A stretch of DNA of 64,000 nucleotides from Dysgonomonas sp. HDW5A (GTDB taxonomy: Bacteria; Bacteroidota; Bacteroidia; Bacteroidales; Dysgonomonadaceae), in NCBI RefSeq assembly GCF_011299555.1, contig NZ_CP049857.1, positions 372,001 through 436,000 on the forward strand, written 5' to 3'. Every line of letters starts with the position of its first letter. The stretch's first letter is position 1. Positions 39,182 through 47,715 of this stretch are shown here, piece by piece. The notes under the pieces were generated by a model. The model was not told the origin of the DNA, made no database searches, and was given only the letters and a program-made list of their open reading frames with translations. A program made the position numbers and the translations under genes.

Positions 39182-40132
39182 TTAAATCTTACTTATTGAA
39201 TTCAACTTTTCAAGAGCTTCCTTTCTCAAATTAATATCCACGCATTTAAGAATATCCAATTGGCTTGCTTCAGATACACTTGCAATAGGTGCGGTTACCG
39301 ATGGACGAGCCAATAGCCAGGCTAATGCTATTTGAGCAGGGGTTGCTTCGTATTCTTTTGCAACTTCGTGCAAAACTGTCAGAATCTTTTGCCCTCTGTC
39401 GTTTATATATTTCGAAAGGGCATCTTTTCTTTTGCTTTGAGCAATATCTTCAATCGAATTGTATTTGCCTGTCAAAAAACCACTTGCTAACGAGTAGTAA
39501 CTAACTACACCTAAGTGATATTCTTTTGCTAAATCCTCATATTCTGTTTCATATTGTTTACGATCATACAGATTATATTCGGGTTGCAGACATATATATT
39601 CAGGGAAATTATTTTTACGGCTTACTTCTATTGACTCACGAATACGGGCTGGAGTCATATTAGAGGTCGCTATATAACGTACTTTTCCTTCTTTCACCAA
39701 TTGAGCATAAGCTTCGAGAGTTTCTTCTATAGGGGTCGACAGGTCGTCATAATGCGTAAAATACAAATCGATGTGATCGGTTTGGAGTCTTTTCAAAGAC
39801 TCCTCAACTTCATTCAGAATATACGATTTCTTTAAACCACGGTGTGTTTCAGAGATTTGAGCTCCTACTTTTGTGGCAATTGTAAGCTGCTTTCTCTTTC
39901 CCGTTTTTTTCAGCCAATTACCGATAATGGTTTCTGACTCACCTCCTTTATTTCCGGGAAACCATACCGAATATATATCTGCCGTATCAATAAAATCGAA
40001 CCCTGCATTTACATATTTATCTAATATTTCAAAAGAAGCTTTTTCATCAGCCGTCCATCCGAATACATTACATCCTAAAGCAAAAGGTATAACTTCTAAA
40101 TCCGATTTTCCTATTTTTCTCTTTAACCCCAT
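39182..40132 (-). CDS. Aldo/keto reductase
   Basis: The 316-residue cytoplasmic protein is an NADPH-linked TIM barrel. The AKR landmarks are GFDFIDTADIY (catalytic Asp and Tyr), a Lys in IATKVG and His in YFTHYD. The cofactor end reads ARPSVTAPIASVSEASQL. It is closest to the YhdN/Tas-type AKRs. The substrate is unknown. It lies 43 bp downstream of poxB on the same strand and so could be cotranscribed. Confidence 0.92.
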   Translation of the reverse strand: MGLKRKIGKSDLEVIPFALGCNVFGWTADEKASFEILDKYVNAGFDFIDTADIYSVWFPGNKGGESETIIGNWLKKTGKRKQLTIATKVGAQISETHRGLKKSYILNEVEESLKRLQTDHIDLYFTHYDDLSTPIEETLEAYAQLVKEGKVRYIATSNMTPARIRESIEVSRKNNFPEYICLQPEYNLYDRKQYETEYEDLAKEYHLGVVSYYSLASGFLTGKYNSIEDIAQSKRKDALSKYINDRGQKILTVLHEVAKEYEATPAQIALAWLLARPSVTAPIASVSEASQLDILKCVDINLRKEALEKLNSISKI

Positions 40133-40175
40133 ATTTAAATCTTTTAAGTATTACATCATTAAAAATCAATTGAGT

Positions 40176-41912
40176 TTAAAGCACATCACGCCAGTGTTTC
40201 AAATTACTTTTGGCAGTATCCCAAACTTCGTCTACTCGTCCTGAAAGAATCAGTTTTGTCATCGATTTGGCGAATCCTGTCATTTGAGATAATTCTAATT
40301 TTGGAGGCATTGCCAAAGCATTAGGATCTGTTTGCACTGATATCAAAACCGGACCCGCAATGGCAAAAGCTTCACGTAATGTTTCTTCAACCTTAGAAGG
40401 TTCATTAACTCTGAACGACTGCATTCCCATAGCTGTAGCTATTGCTGCAAAATCGGGATTAAACATATCGGTTTCATAATCGGGTAATCCTGCAACTTCC
40501 ATTTCGAGCTTTACCATCCCTAACGATCTGTTATCAAAAACAACTAACTTAATAGGAAGCTTATACTGAACTATAGTAGCTAAATCACCCATCATCATAG
40601 AGAGACCTCCATCGCCGCAAAAAGCAATAATTTGCTGATCGGGACGGGCAAAAGCTGCCCCTATTGCCATAGGCATAGCATTAGCCATAGAACCATGACT
40701 GAATGAACCCAGCATTTCGCGCTCGCCTGTTGCTTGCAAATAACGGGCACCCCATACGCAACACATACCTGTATCTACGGTGAAGATAGCATCTTTATTG
40801 GCAATCTTATCAATTACTGTTGCCAAATATTCGGGAGCAATGGTGTCTTCGCTTCCCGACCGATTAGCAGCCCTTGCCAAGTGATCTTTCACTTTGGCAT
40901 ATACTTTAAGCTGTGTTTGTAAAAAGTCATCGTCCTTTTTCTCATTGATTAAAGGAAGCAAAGATTCCAGCGTATCTTTTACATCGCCACCTAAAGCCAT
41001 ATCGACTTTCGCACGGCGTCCGATACGTTCGGGGCGAACATCTACCTGAACAATCTTGCATTTTTCGGGCATGAAGGTTTGGTAAGGAAAATCAGTACCT
41101 AATAAGATCAACAAATCGGCATCGTGCATAGCTGCATAGGCAGATGGCAAACCCAACAAGCCGGTCATACCGACTTCATAAGGGTTATCGTATTGAACCG
41201 CCATCTTACCGCGAAAGCTATATCCGACCGGAGATTTAATCAAAGATGCTAATTTTACGACCTGATCGTGAGCCCCTTTTGCTCCGATACCACAATATAT
41301 AGTAACTTTTTCGGTCGAATTTATTAATTCAGCCAAAGCTTTCAGCTCCGAATTTTGAGGACGATATATACCTTTCGATGGTAAAAGATTTGCAGTTGTC
41401 GGACCTTCTACGGCATCACCTGCAGCAATATCGCCGGGTAGCCCTAATACGGCAACCTCTTTTTTATGGATAGTGTGCTGTAAGGCTGCCTGCAGCATTC
41501 TCGAAAACTGAACGGGTGTGGTAGCAATTTGATTATAGCCACTACAATCGTCAAATAACTTTATGGTATTAGTTTCCTGAAAATAAGACATGCCAAACTC
41601 CGAAGTTGCACATGTTGATGCTATTGCCAATACCGAAGCGTTACTCCGATGGGCATCATACAATCCGTTTATTAAATGCACATGCCCAGGTCCGCTACTA
41701 CCGGCACAACATCCGATGCCATTCAACTCAGCCTCAGCAAGAGCTGCGTAAGCTCCAACTTCTTCGTGACGGACATGCACCCATTTTACTGTATTATGAG
41801 TTCTTACTGCATCATTTACTTCATTCAAACTATCACCGGTTACGGCATAAATATGTTTTATACCTGCTTCGTAAATCGTTTCGATTAACTGGTCTGCTAC
41901 TTTTCTTCCCAT
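40176..41912 (-). CDS. poxB: Pyruvate oxidase / pyruvate:quinone dehydrogenase (PoxB-type)
   Basis: The 578-residue enzyme needs thiamine diphosphate and FAD and converts pyruvate to acetate and CO2. E. coli PoxB is 572 residues and similar along its whole length. The catalytic Glu is in HVRHEEVGAYAA (residues 46-57). The shared stretches include FQET, HGSMANAMP and GDGGLSMMMGDLATIVQYKL (ThDP-Mg binding, GDG...N). The C-terminus (LSGRVDEVWDTAKSN) corresponds to the PoxB membrane-binding tail region. Presence in an anaerobe-type genome suggests microaerobic electron transfer. Confidence 0.93.
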   Translation of the reverse strand: MGRKVADQLIETIYEAGIKHIYAVTGDSLNEVNDAVRTHNTVKWVHVRHEEVGAYAALAEAELNGIGCCAGSSGPGHVHLINGLYDAHRSNASVLAIASTCATSEFGMSYFQETNTIKLFDDCSGYNQIATTPVQFSRMLQAALQHTIHKKEVAVLGLPGDIAAGDAVEGPTTANLLPSKGIYRPQNSELKALAELINSTEKVTIYCGIGAKGAHDQVVKLASLIKSPVGYSFRGKMAVQYDNPYEVGMTGLLGLPSAYAAMHDADLLILLGTDFPYQTFMPEKCKIVQVDVRPERIGRRAKVDMALGGDVKDTLESLLPLINEKKDDDFLQTQLKVYAKVKDHLARAANRSGSEDTIAPEYLATVIDKIANKDAIFTVDTGMCCVWGARYLQATGEREMLGSFSHGSMANAMPMAIGAAFARPDQQIIAFCGDGGLSMMMGDLATIVQYKLPIKLVVFDNRSLGMVKLEMEVAGLPDYETDMFNPDFAAIATAMGMQSFRVNEPSKVEETLREAFAIAGPVLISVQTDPNALAMPPKLELSQMTGFAKSMTKLILSGRVDEVWDTAKSNLKHWRDVL

Positions 41913-41930
41913 AATTTATTTTAAAATTTA

Positions 41931-41965
41931 TATCATGCGTATGATACTATAAACAATCAAAAGTA
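41931..41965 (-). promoter_or_regulatory. Putative poxB promoter with small dyad
   Basis: On the minus strand TACTTTTG (41958-41965) fits TAnnTTTG. Between it and the ATG is a 6-bp dyad, tatcat-gcgt-atgata (41931-41946), which could be an operator. Confidence 0.4.
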
Positions 41966-42094
41966 TGTTTTAGATAAACGGTCTCCGACTTTTTAACCTT
42001 TATTAATCCAACAAAAAAGTAGGCTATACCTTTATTTAGTGGAAAATAGTTCAGTATTCGTGAACATAGAAATTTCAAATTTCAAAGGATTTAT

Positions 42095-42102
42095 TATCTT
42101 TG
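42095..42102 (+). promoter_or_regulatory. Putative -7 element of the Ter cluster
   Basis: TATCTTTG fits TAnnTTTG and lies 70 bp before the first terD ATG. It is the best promoter candidate for the long co-oriented cluster that follows. Confidence 0.5.
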
Positions 42103-42172
42103 TCTGTATTAGCTCCTTGTCTAAGAATTTATTTTTGACAATAATTTTAACTGAATAAAATACATTAGCAAC

Positions 42173-42727
42173 ATGGCAATTAATTTAACAAAAGGACAGC
42201 GAATTGATATCGGTCTTTCTAAGGTAGGTGTTGGACTTGGATGGGATCCTAACGAAAGTACAGGATTTGATTTTGACTTGGACGCATCGGCTTTTATGTT
42301 AGGTGATAATAAGAAACTTCCTGCTGACGAATTTTTCGTATTCTACAATAATCCTAAATCACCGGATGGTTCGGTTGAATCCTCGGGCGACGATTTAACA
42401 GGAGGTAATAGTGACGGTGATGACGAAACTCTAACTGTAGACTTAACCCGTGTGGATCCTAAAGTACAGGAAATAGTGTTTACGGTAACCATTCACGATT
42501 ACGAAACCCGCAAACAAAACTTCGGACAAGTACGTAATTCGTTTATTCGTATATACAATGCTCAGACTAATGAGGAAATTGCCAAATACGAATTGGATGA
42601 GGACTTCTCGATAGAAACAGCTGTGGAATTTGGTCGTTTATACAAACGCAACGGCGAATGGAAGTTCGAAGCTATGGGTATCGGATATAAAGGTGGCCTT
42701 GAATATTTCGTTAATAAATTTGCATAA
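42173..42727 (+). CDS. terD: TerD family protein, copy 1
   Basis: The 184-residue cytoplasmic protein is full length for the family. The calcium-binding TerD signature is complete: FDFDLDASAFMLGD (about 36-49), GGNSDGDDETL (about 81-91) and VTIHDYETRKQNFGQVRN, ending in YKRNGEWKFEAMGIGYKGGL. TerD proteins work in the Ter stress response (tellurite, colicin, phage, DNA damage), probably on the inner face of the membrane. It is the first gene of the cluster. It is paralogous to the next gene, with an almost identical 72-nt stretch near the 3' end. Confidence 0.93.
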   Translation: MAINLTKGQRIDIGLSKVGVGLGWDPNESTGFDFDLDASAFMLGDNKKLPADEFFVFYNNPKSPDGSVESSGDDLTGGNSDGDDETLTVDLTRVDPKVQEIVFTVTIHDYETRKQNFGQVRNSFIRIYNAQTNEEIAKYELDEDFSIETAVEFGRLYKRNGEWKFEAMGIGYKGGLEYFVNKFA

Positions 42728-42770
42728 ATACAGCAAGCCAGTAACAGTGAGCAGTTAACTTTAAACAAAC

Positions 42771-42815
42771 TGATAACTGACACCGGATAACTGTTAATTG
42801 ATAACTGATAACTGA
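42771..42815 (+). repeat. Short tandem GATAACTG repeats between terD copies
   Basis: GATAACTG occurs at 42772, 42786, 42800 and 42808, spaced 14, 14 and 8 bp, in a 96-bp gap between two terD genes. Confidence 0.6.
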
Positions 42816-42823
42816 TTATAATT

Positions 42824-43378
42824 ATGGCTATAAATTTAGAAAAAGGACAACGCACCGAGGTGAAATTGCCGAAATTCGTTGTAGGTCTTGGATGGGATAC
42901 CAATTCATCAAGTACAGGAGTCGATTTCGACTTAGATTGCTCGGTTTTTATCTTAGGTGATAATAAGAAGATTCTTTCTGACGAGTTTTTTGTATTCTAT
43001 AATAACCTTAAATCACCCGATGGTTCTGTAGAGCATACAGGCGACAATCTTACCGGTGAAGGGGATGGAGATGACGAAACTATAAAAATCGATTTGTCGA
43101 AAATAGATGCTAAGGCGACTGAAATATGTTTCATCGTAACGATTCATGAGGCAGAAAGCCGCAAACAAAATTTCGGACAAGTTCGTAATTCATTCGTCAG
43201 AATATACAATCCTGAAAATAACGAAGAGCTTCTGAAATACGAATTAGAGGAAGATTTTTCGATAGAAACAGCTGTGGAATTTGGTCGTTTATACAAACGC
43301 AATGGCGAATGGAAATTCGAAGCTGTGGGTGTCGGTCAAAAAGGAGGTTTGGCAGATTATTTACAGAAATATAGCTAA
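42824..43378 (+). CDS. terD: TerD family protein, copy 2
   Basis: The 184-residue protein has the motifs VDFDLDCSVFILGD, GEGDGDDETI and VTIHEAESRKQNFGQVRN, and the same C-terminal YKRNGEWKFEA. All calcium-ligand Asp residues are present. It is likely to act beside copy 1, perhaps as a hetero-oligomer. That is inference from tandem duplication. Confidence 0.93.
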   Translation: MAINLEKGQRTEVKLPKFVVGLGWDTNSSSTGVDFDLDCSVFILGDNKKILSDEFFVFYNNLKSPDGSVEHTGDNLTGEGDGDDETIKIDLSKIDAKATEICFIVTIHEAESRKQNFGQVRNSFVRIYNPENNEELLKYELEEDFSIETAVEFGRLYKRNGEWKFEAVGVGQKGGLADYLQKYS

Positions 43379-43486
43379 GGTCTCTAACCCAACTTATTAT
43401 TACTAACGAAACAGATTGTGTGTTTTAAGAAATTACACAATCGAAGCCTACAATAACTTATAAAATAACATTAATAAAATACAGCT

Positions 43487-44173
43487 ATGGCAATTAATTT
43501 ACAGAAAGGTCAACGTATAAATCTAGAGAAAAGTTCAGGAGCAAAACTGGTTCAGTTTTGTGTGGGTGTGAACTGGGGAGCAATCGAATATCAAGCTGAA
43601 GAAGGCGGTTTTCTTGGCTTCGGCAAAAAGACTGTAACCAAAAGCAAAGATGTAGACTTAGATTTGAGTTGTGTAATGTATGACGAAAATGGTAATTTGG
43701 TGGATCACCTGTATTCTCCATTATACAGACCCGAACTTCTTGCTCAATTCGGATTAAATGCCGGAAAGCTTGTTTCAATTACAGGAGCAATGCGTCACAC
43801 TGGTGATGATCTTGAAGGAGATAAAGGTGGAGACGATGGTTTGGATAACGAAATTATCACTGTAGACCTTTCTAAATTAGGTACTAATGTACACCGTATT
43901 TTCTTCTTTCTGAACAGTGTGGGCGAAGAAGATTTCTCTCAGGTTCCTTATGCGAAAATAAGAATGTACGAAGGTACCCCTGTCAAAGTTGATAGCGTAT
44001 ATGCTGAATATAATGTAGTTTCTGAACCTCAATACAGAGGTAAAAAAGCTCTTATTATGGGTGAACTTTATAAAAAAGGTGACGATTGGAAGTTCAATGC
44101 GATTGGTGATGCATTCGAAGATGTATTCCTTGGACAAACCATCCAACGTATCACGCAAAACTATGCTAAATAA
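43487..44173 (+). CDS. TerD family protein, longer variant
   Basis: The 228-residue protein has the TerD fold with an insertion near residues 30-55 (EEGGFLGFGKKTVTKSK). The Asp-rich motifs KDVDLDLSCVMYDENG and HTGDDLEGDKGGDDG are present. The end, GELYKKGDDWKFNAIGDAF, is the family C-terminus. This longer type resembles TerZ/TerX-like members. It is the third TerD paralogue in a row. It starts 108 bp after copy 2. Confidence 0.9.
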   Translation: MAINLQKGQRINLEKSSGAKLVQFCVGVNWGAIEYQAEEGGFLGFGKKTVTKSKDVDLDLSCVMYDENGNLVDHLYSPLYRPELLAQFGLNAGKLVSITGAMRHTGDDLEGDKGGDDGLDNEIITVDLSKLGTNVHRIFFFLNSVGEEDFSQVPYAKIRMYEGTPVKVDSVYAEYNVVSEPQYRGKKALIMGELYKKGDDWKFNAIGDAFEDVFLGQTIQRITQNYAK

Positions 44174-44197
44174 TTTTTAAGCATAATATATTCCTAT

Positions 44198-44287
44198 CCT
44201 TTTTGCTTTTTTGTAACTTTATCAAGATTACATTTGAGCAAAAAGGATTTTAAGGTCTAAGACCTTTTTGTTACTTTGGCAAGATTA
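44198..44287 (+). repeat. Direct repeat pair and hairpins between terD-3 and telA
   Basis: The 23-nt units at 44208-44230 and 44265-44287 differ at 3 positions and share TTTTTGT-ACTTT--CAAGATTA. Between them lies a small hairpin, aaggtc-taa-gacctt (44252-44266). A 9-bp arm pair, cctttttgc/gcaaaaagg (44198-44206, 44238-44246), overlaps the first unit. The TTTGTAACTTT word links it to the dispersed element at 9870 and 50574. Confidence 0.6.
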
Positions 44288-44320
44288 AATACAACAAATA
44301 GTTATAATTGAAAATACAAT

Positions 44321-45418
44321 ATGGATACTACTAATAATAACATCCCGACTCCATCTCTTCAAAGAATAGACAATCAAGGAAATATAAATCTGGAGAATCT
44401 CGATCAAAATGAAATAAGCAGGTTATCAGAATTAAATAAAAGCTTAGTAGTAACCGATGTAAACTCAGTTCTAAACTATGGAGTCGATTTACAATCGACA
44501 ATGGAAAAATACAGTAATGACTTTCTGAACTCGGTCAGAACATTTAATTCAGGTGAAGTTGGCACACATATAAGCGACCTTCTTACCGAACTGAATTATA
44601 TAGATGTAGACGAGTTGAATCAGAGTGGATTCAAAGCTTTTCTGAGTAAAGTTCCATTATTGAAGAATTTAGTTGTTAACGTAAAGAGAATATTCCAGAA
44701 ATACGACACTGTTATTTCGAATGTCGACAAGATATCAAATAAAATTAAAGCCGGTCGCATCAATTCATTGAAAGACAATACGGCTCTACAGACTATGTTC
44801 GACAACAATGTTGAATATATCAAACAAATAGAACAACTTATAATTGCAGGTCAATTGAAATTTCAGGAACTGCAAGTGAAATTGGCAGAGATGGAAGGTA
44901 ATCCTGCTAACTACAAAGATTATGAGATTGCCGATCTTAGAGAATATATCATGCGTCTCGACAAACGTCTTGCCGACATGAAAATCATTCGCTATGTAAT
45001 GATGCAATCGCTTGCACAAATACGTGTGGTTCAAAACAACAATACAGCCATAGCAGACAAAGCTCAATCGATTATTTCTACAACAATACCTGTTTGGAAA
45101 AATCAATTGACTATTGCCGTTGCGTTATACAGACAGAAAGCAAATGTGGAAATGCAACGTAAGGTAGCAGAAACCACTAACACTATATTAGAGAAGAATG
45201 CTGAACTACTTCGTCAAAACAGTATTGAGGTAGCTCGCGAAAATGAAAACACGGTAGTATCTATCGATACATTGAAAAAAACAACTCAATCGCTTATCAG
45301 CACATTAGACGAAGTGAAAAAGATTCACGAAGAAGGTATGCGTAACCGTCAGGTGTTAGATAAAGAATTGCAAACATTAGAAACAGAATTAAGAAAGAAC
45401 GTTCAAGGAATTCGTTAA
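44321..45418 (+). CDS. telA: TelA/KlaA family toxic-anion-resistance protein
   Basis: The 365-residue, mainly helical cytoplasmic protein has no leader. The TelA family pattern is visible in the middle: LADMKIIRYVMMQSLAQIRVVQNNN, then IISTTIPVWKNQLTIAVALYRQK. The length fits. TelA proteins occur in tellurite-resistance and Ter loci, and their biochemical role is not established. It lies between the TerD block and the unknown helical protein, with all genes in one direction. Confidence 0.92.
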   Translation: MDTTNNNIPTPSLQRIDNQGNINLENLDQNEISRLSELNKSLVVTDVNSVLNYGVDLQSTMEKYSNDFLNSVRTFNSGEVGTHISDLLTELNYIDVDELNQSGFKAFLSKVPLLKNLVVNVKRIFQKYDTVISNVDKISNKIKAGRINSLKDNTALQTMFDNNVEYIKQIEQLIIAGQLKFQELQVKLAEMEGNPANYKDYEIADLREYIMRLDKRLADMKIIRYVMMQSLAQIRVVQNNNTAIADKAQSIISTTIPVWKNQLTIAVALYRQKANVEMQRKVAETTNTILEKNAELLRQNSIEVARENENTVVSIDTLKKTTQSLISTLDEVKKIHEEGMRNRQVLDKELQTLETELRKNVQGIR

Positions 45419-45463
45419 GGCAACAAACCTTATTTTATTTCTTGGAAAGGACCCCATTTATAA

Positions 45464-46426
45464 ATGACCGATAACAGAACAGAGATATTAGATGCTTCGG
45501 ATAAAATAATTCAGAGATTATATGACCTCATTACTTTCTTTGAGGATCAGACAATCATGAAAATTTATTTGCAAAGTCAGGTCATTCATAAACTTTTTGA
45601 GGAAAACCCCGACATGGATATTAATAAGCTTGAATTGTACCATATTCAATTTACAAGCACACTTATCGACCTTCTGGATAAAATCAGAAAGAAGAATGAG
45701 CGCATTGTAAATAGTATGGAAAATGAGATTGAGCTAAATAATGATATGATTGGCAAACTCAGACAGGCTATTACTCAGGAGGGGGGATTTGAGGCTGAGA
45801 AGTTACAACAAGCTCAACGCATCACCAGGTCTATCTATAATTTGCATAAGGCATTATCATCTCAGTCTTCAGAATATCCTTATACCGATAATATTAATGC
45901 CTTCAGTATTAAATATTACAAGGATTACTTCTTTGATGCTGATCCTCAATTGTTAGATTCATTAACATCCTATAATCATTCGGACGCTTATAGAAACACA
46001 TTCGGGGTTATAAATAAAAAACTATTGACAGCTCTTGTAAAAGAAAGTTATAAAGTACAGTTTTGTTTCGGTATAAGAATCAATAATACATTGATGGAGA
46101 TTTATAAGATACAGAACGAGGAGAGTTACTTTTCGTTTCAACCCACTAGAAATAATTTTCTCCCTTGCGATATAAACGTATTCCCATACAAGGAATGGGA
46201 AAGCGAATCATCTAAGAAGGAACGATCGATAAAGGAACTTATGCAGAAAAATCTTCAGCTGGAAAGAGATATCAAATTCAATCTGAGACATATCGATTCT
46301 GATATTAATTTGCTTTTAGGCGAGAATCTGAAAAGGATAACTGAGCTTGATTTTCTGGCAGACCTAGAGAATATTGATATTCAAGCCAATACGCTTCGAA
46401 CGATGATCGAAACAAAAATGATATGA
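45464..46426 (+). CDS. Helical protein of unknown function in the Ter cluster
   Basis: The 320-residue protein has no leader or membrane segment. It is rich in charged heptad-like helices, with coiled-coil candidates at about 60-130 (LLDKIRKKNERIVNSMENEI) and 245-300 (SIKELMQKNLQLERDIKFN). I do not recognise a family. The gene starts 45 bp after telA, and its stop overlaps the transposase ATG (ATGA, 46423-46426). Its fixed place between TelA and the vWA array suggests a structural partner of TelA. That is inference. Confidence 0.75.
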   Translation: MTDNRTEILDASDKIIQRLYDLITFFEDQTIMKIYLQSQVIHKLFEENPDMDINKLELYHIQFTSTLIDLLDKIRKKNERIVNSMENEIELNNDMIGKLRQAITQEGGFEAEKLQQAQRITRSIYNLHKALSSQSSEYPYTDNINAFSIKYYKDYFFDADPQLLDSLTSYNHSDAYRNTFGVINKKLLTALVKESYKVQFCFGIRINNTLMEIYKIQNEESYFSFQPTRNNFLPCDINVFPYKEWESESSKKERSIKELMQKNLQLERDIKFNLRHIDSDINLLLGENLKRITELDFLADLENIDIQANTLRTMIETKMI

Positions 46427-46962
46427 CAACCGATACATTACCAAGCCGGCGAACAATTCGATTACAGGGATATGATTATTCCTCATCGGGAATGTATTTT
46501 GTTACCATATGTACACAAGATAGAATATGTTTATTTGGTGAGGTTATCGGAAAAACTGTAGGGGCTGGGCTCTGCCTTGCCCTCAATGATTATTATATTA
46601 AGTTATCTCAATATGGTGAGATTATCGAAGAACAATGGATATCATTGCCTAACCTTTTTCCTAATATTATTTTACATGAATATGTCATTATGCCCAACCA
46701 TTTTCATGCAATAATAGAAATAGATACATGGGCAGGGCAGAGCCCAGCCCCTACACTCGGCAACATAATAGGTTCGTTTAAATCTATTTCTACAAAAAAA
46801 TGTAATAAAATGGATAATATATCCGGACAAAAAATCTGGCAACGCAATTATTACGAACATATTATCAGAAACGAAAAATCATATAATAATATTACCGATT
46901 ATATAGCCAATAATCCTATAAATTGGCAATCGGACGATTACTATATAAATAAAACCATATGA
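46423..46962 (+). CDS. REP-associated tyrosine transposase (RAYT, Y1 HUH family)
   Basis: The 179-residue single-strand DNA nuclease or transposase is related to IS200/IS605 TnpA. The N-terminal pattern RRTIRLQGYDYSSSGMYFVTICTQ is a RAYT opening. The metal-binding HUH motif is PNHFH (91-95), and the conserved helix WQRNYYEHIIRNE (139-151) carries candidate catalytic Tyr residues. It looks intact. It overlaps both neighbours by ATGA, so it is translationally coupled inside the Ter cluster, which is unusual for a mobile gene. The coding sequence contains a REP-like inverted pair encoding VGAGLCLAL and WAGQSPAPT. Confidence 0.9.
   Translation: MTTDTLPSRRTIRLQGYDYSSSGMYFVTICTQDRICLFGEVIGKTVGAGLCLALNDYYIKLSQYGEIIEEQWISLPNLFPNIILHEYVIMPNHFHAIIEIDTWAGQSPAPTLGNIIGSFKSISTKKCNKMDNISGQKIWQRNYYEHIIRNEKSYNNITDYIANNPINWQSDDYYINKTI
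46558..46754. repeat. REP / inverse-REP pair inside the RAYT gene
   Basis: A 25-nt left arm (46558-46582) starts GTAGGGGCTGGGCTCTGCC. The right arm (46730-46754) is its reverse complement with one mismatch, 147 nt away. Each arm has the REP layout: GTAG followed by a hairpin of outer GGGC/GCCC and inner GGC-TCT-GCC. The GC content is far above the surroundings. Confidence 0.75.
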
Positions 46963-47600
46963 GACGACTTCCTGTATATTTGCTTCTGGATACTTCTGCC
47001 TCTATGAAAGGTCAGCCTATCGAAGCCTTAAGAAAAGGTATCGATACCATGATAAAGGCATTGCGTAAAAATCCACAAGCGATAGAAAGCGTATATATAA
47101 GTATTATTACATTCAGTAATACGGCACAGGTATTGGTACCATTAACTGATCTGGGATCATTTCAGATGAGTGAATTGCAAGCTACGGGACAAACTGCTCT
47201 TGGGGCTGCCCTTAGATTGGTTACAGACAGAATAAATTCGGAAATCAAAAAAAATACAATGGAAGAAAAAGGTGACTGGAAACCTATTGTATTTATTATG
47301 ACGGATGGAGTTCCGATTGATGACTGGAAAAAAGGAGCTGATTATTTTTCGACCTGTAAAACTGCGTATACTGTTGCTTGTGCAGCAGGAAGCCATGCTG
47401 ACACTTCTACATTGAAGCAAATAACCCCTCATGTTATCAGTCTAGAGAAAGCCGATGAAGACAGTATGTCTCGTTTTTTCCTGTGGATGTCATCTTCTAT
47501 CGGAACAACTTCGCTGAAAGTCGAAACAAATGGAGATACTCTTGGCATATCGAGCTTGGATGAACTGCCCCCTCCTCCACCCGATATCAATATTCTTTAA
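46959..47600 (+). CDS. TerY-like vWA domain protein 1
   Basis: The 213-residue cytoplasmic protein is a single von Willebrand A domain. The MIDAS is complete: DTSAS near residue 9, Thr in GQTALG, and Asp in MTDGVPIDD. It ends with a Pro-rich tail, LPPPPPDINIL, shared with the next two paralogues. TerY-type vWA proteins are adaptors that work with a PP2C phosphatase and a kinase, both found downstream. Its ATG overlaps the transposase stop (ATGA). Confidence 0.9.
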   Translation: MRRLPVYLLLDTSASMKGQPIEALRKGIDTMIKALRKNPQAIESVYISIITFSNTAQVLVPLTDLGSFQMSELQATGQTALGAALRLVTDRINSEIKKNTMEEKGDWKPIVFIMTDGVPIDDWKKGADYFSTCKTAYTVACAAGSHADTSTLKQITPHVISLEKADEDSMSRFFLWMSSSIGTTSLKVETNGDTLGISSLDELPPPPPDINIL

Positions 47601-47715
47601 AGTCACATATTTTTCTATATTGCTTTTGAAGATATAAAGCGGGGGTAGCTATCTTTTATAAAATATTGAAATAAATAGTTGAAATTACTTGAGACAAACA
47701 TAAAACCTAAATAAC

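Noticed and set aside
42771-42815. CRISPR-like repeat
   Set aside because: The repeat unit is only 8 bp, the spacing is 14 or 8 bp, and no cas gene is near.
42173-45418. Naming the cluster a tellurite-resistance operon
   Set aside because: TerD/TelA families are often annotated so, but tellurite is unlikely to be the natural cue, and nothing in the sequence shows resistance.
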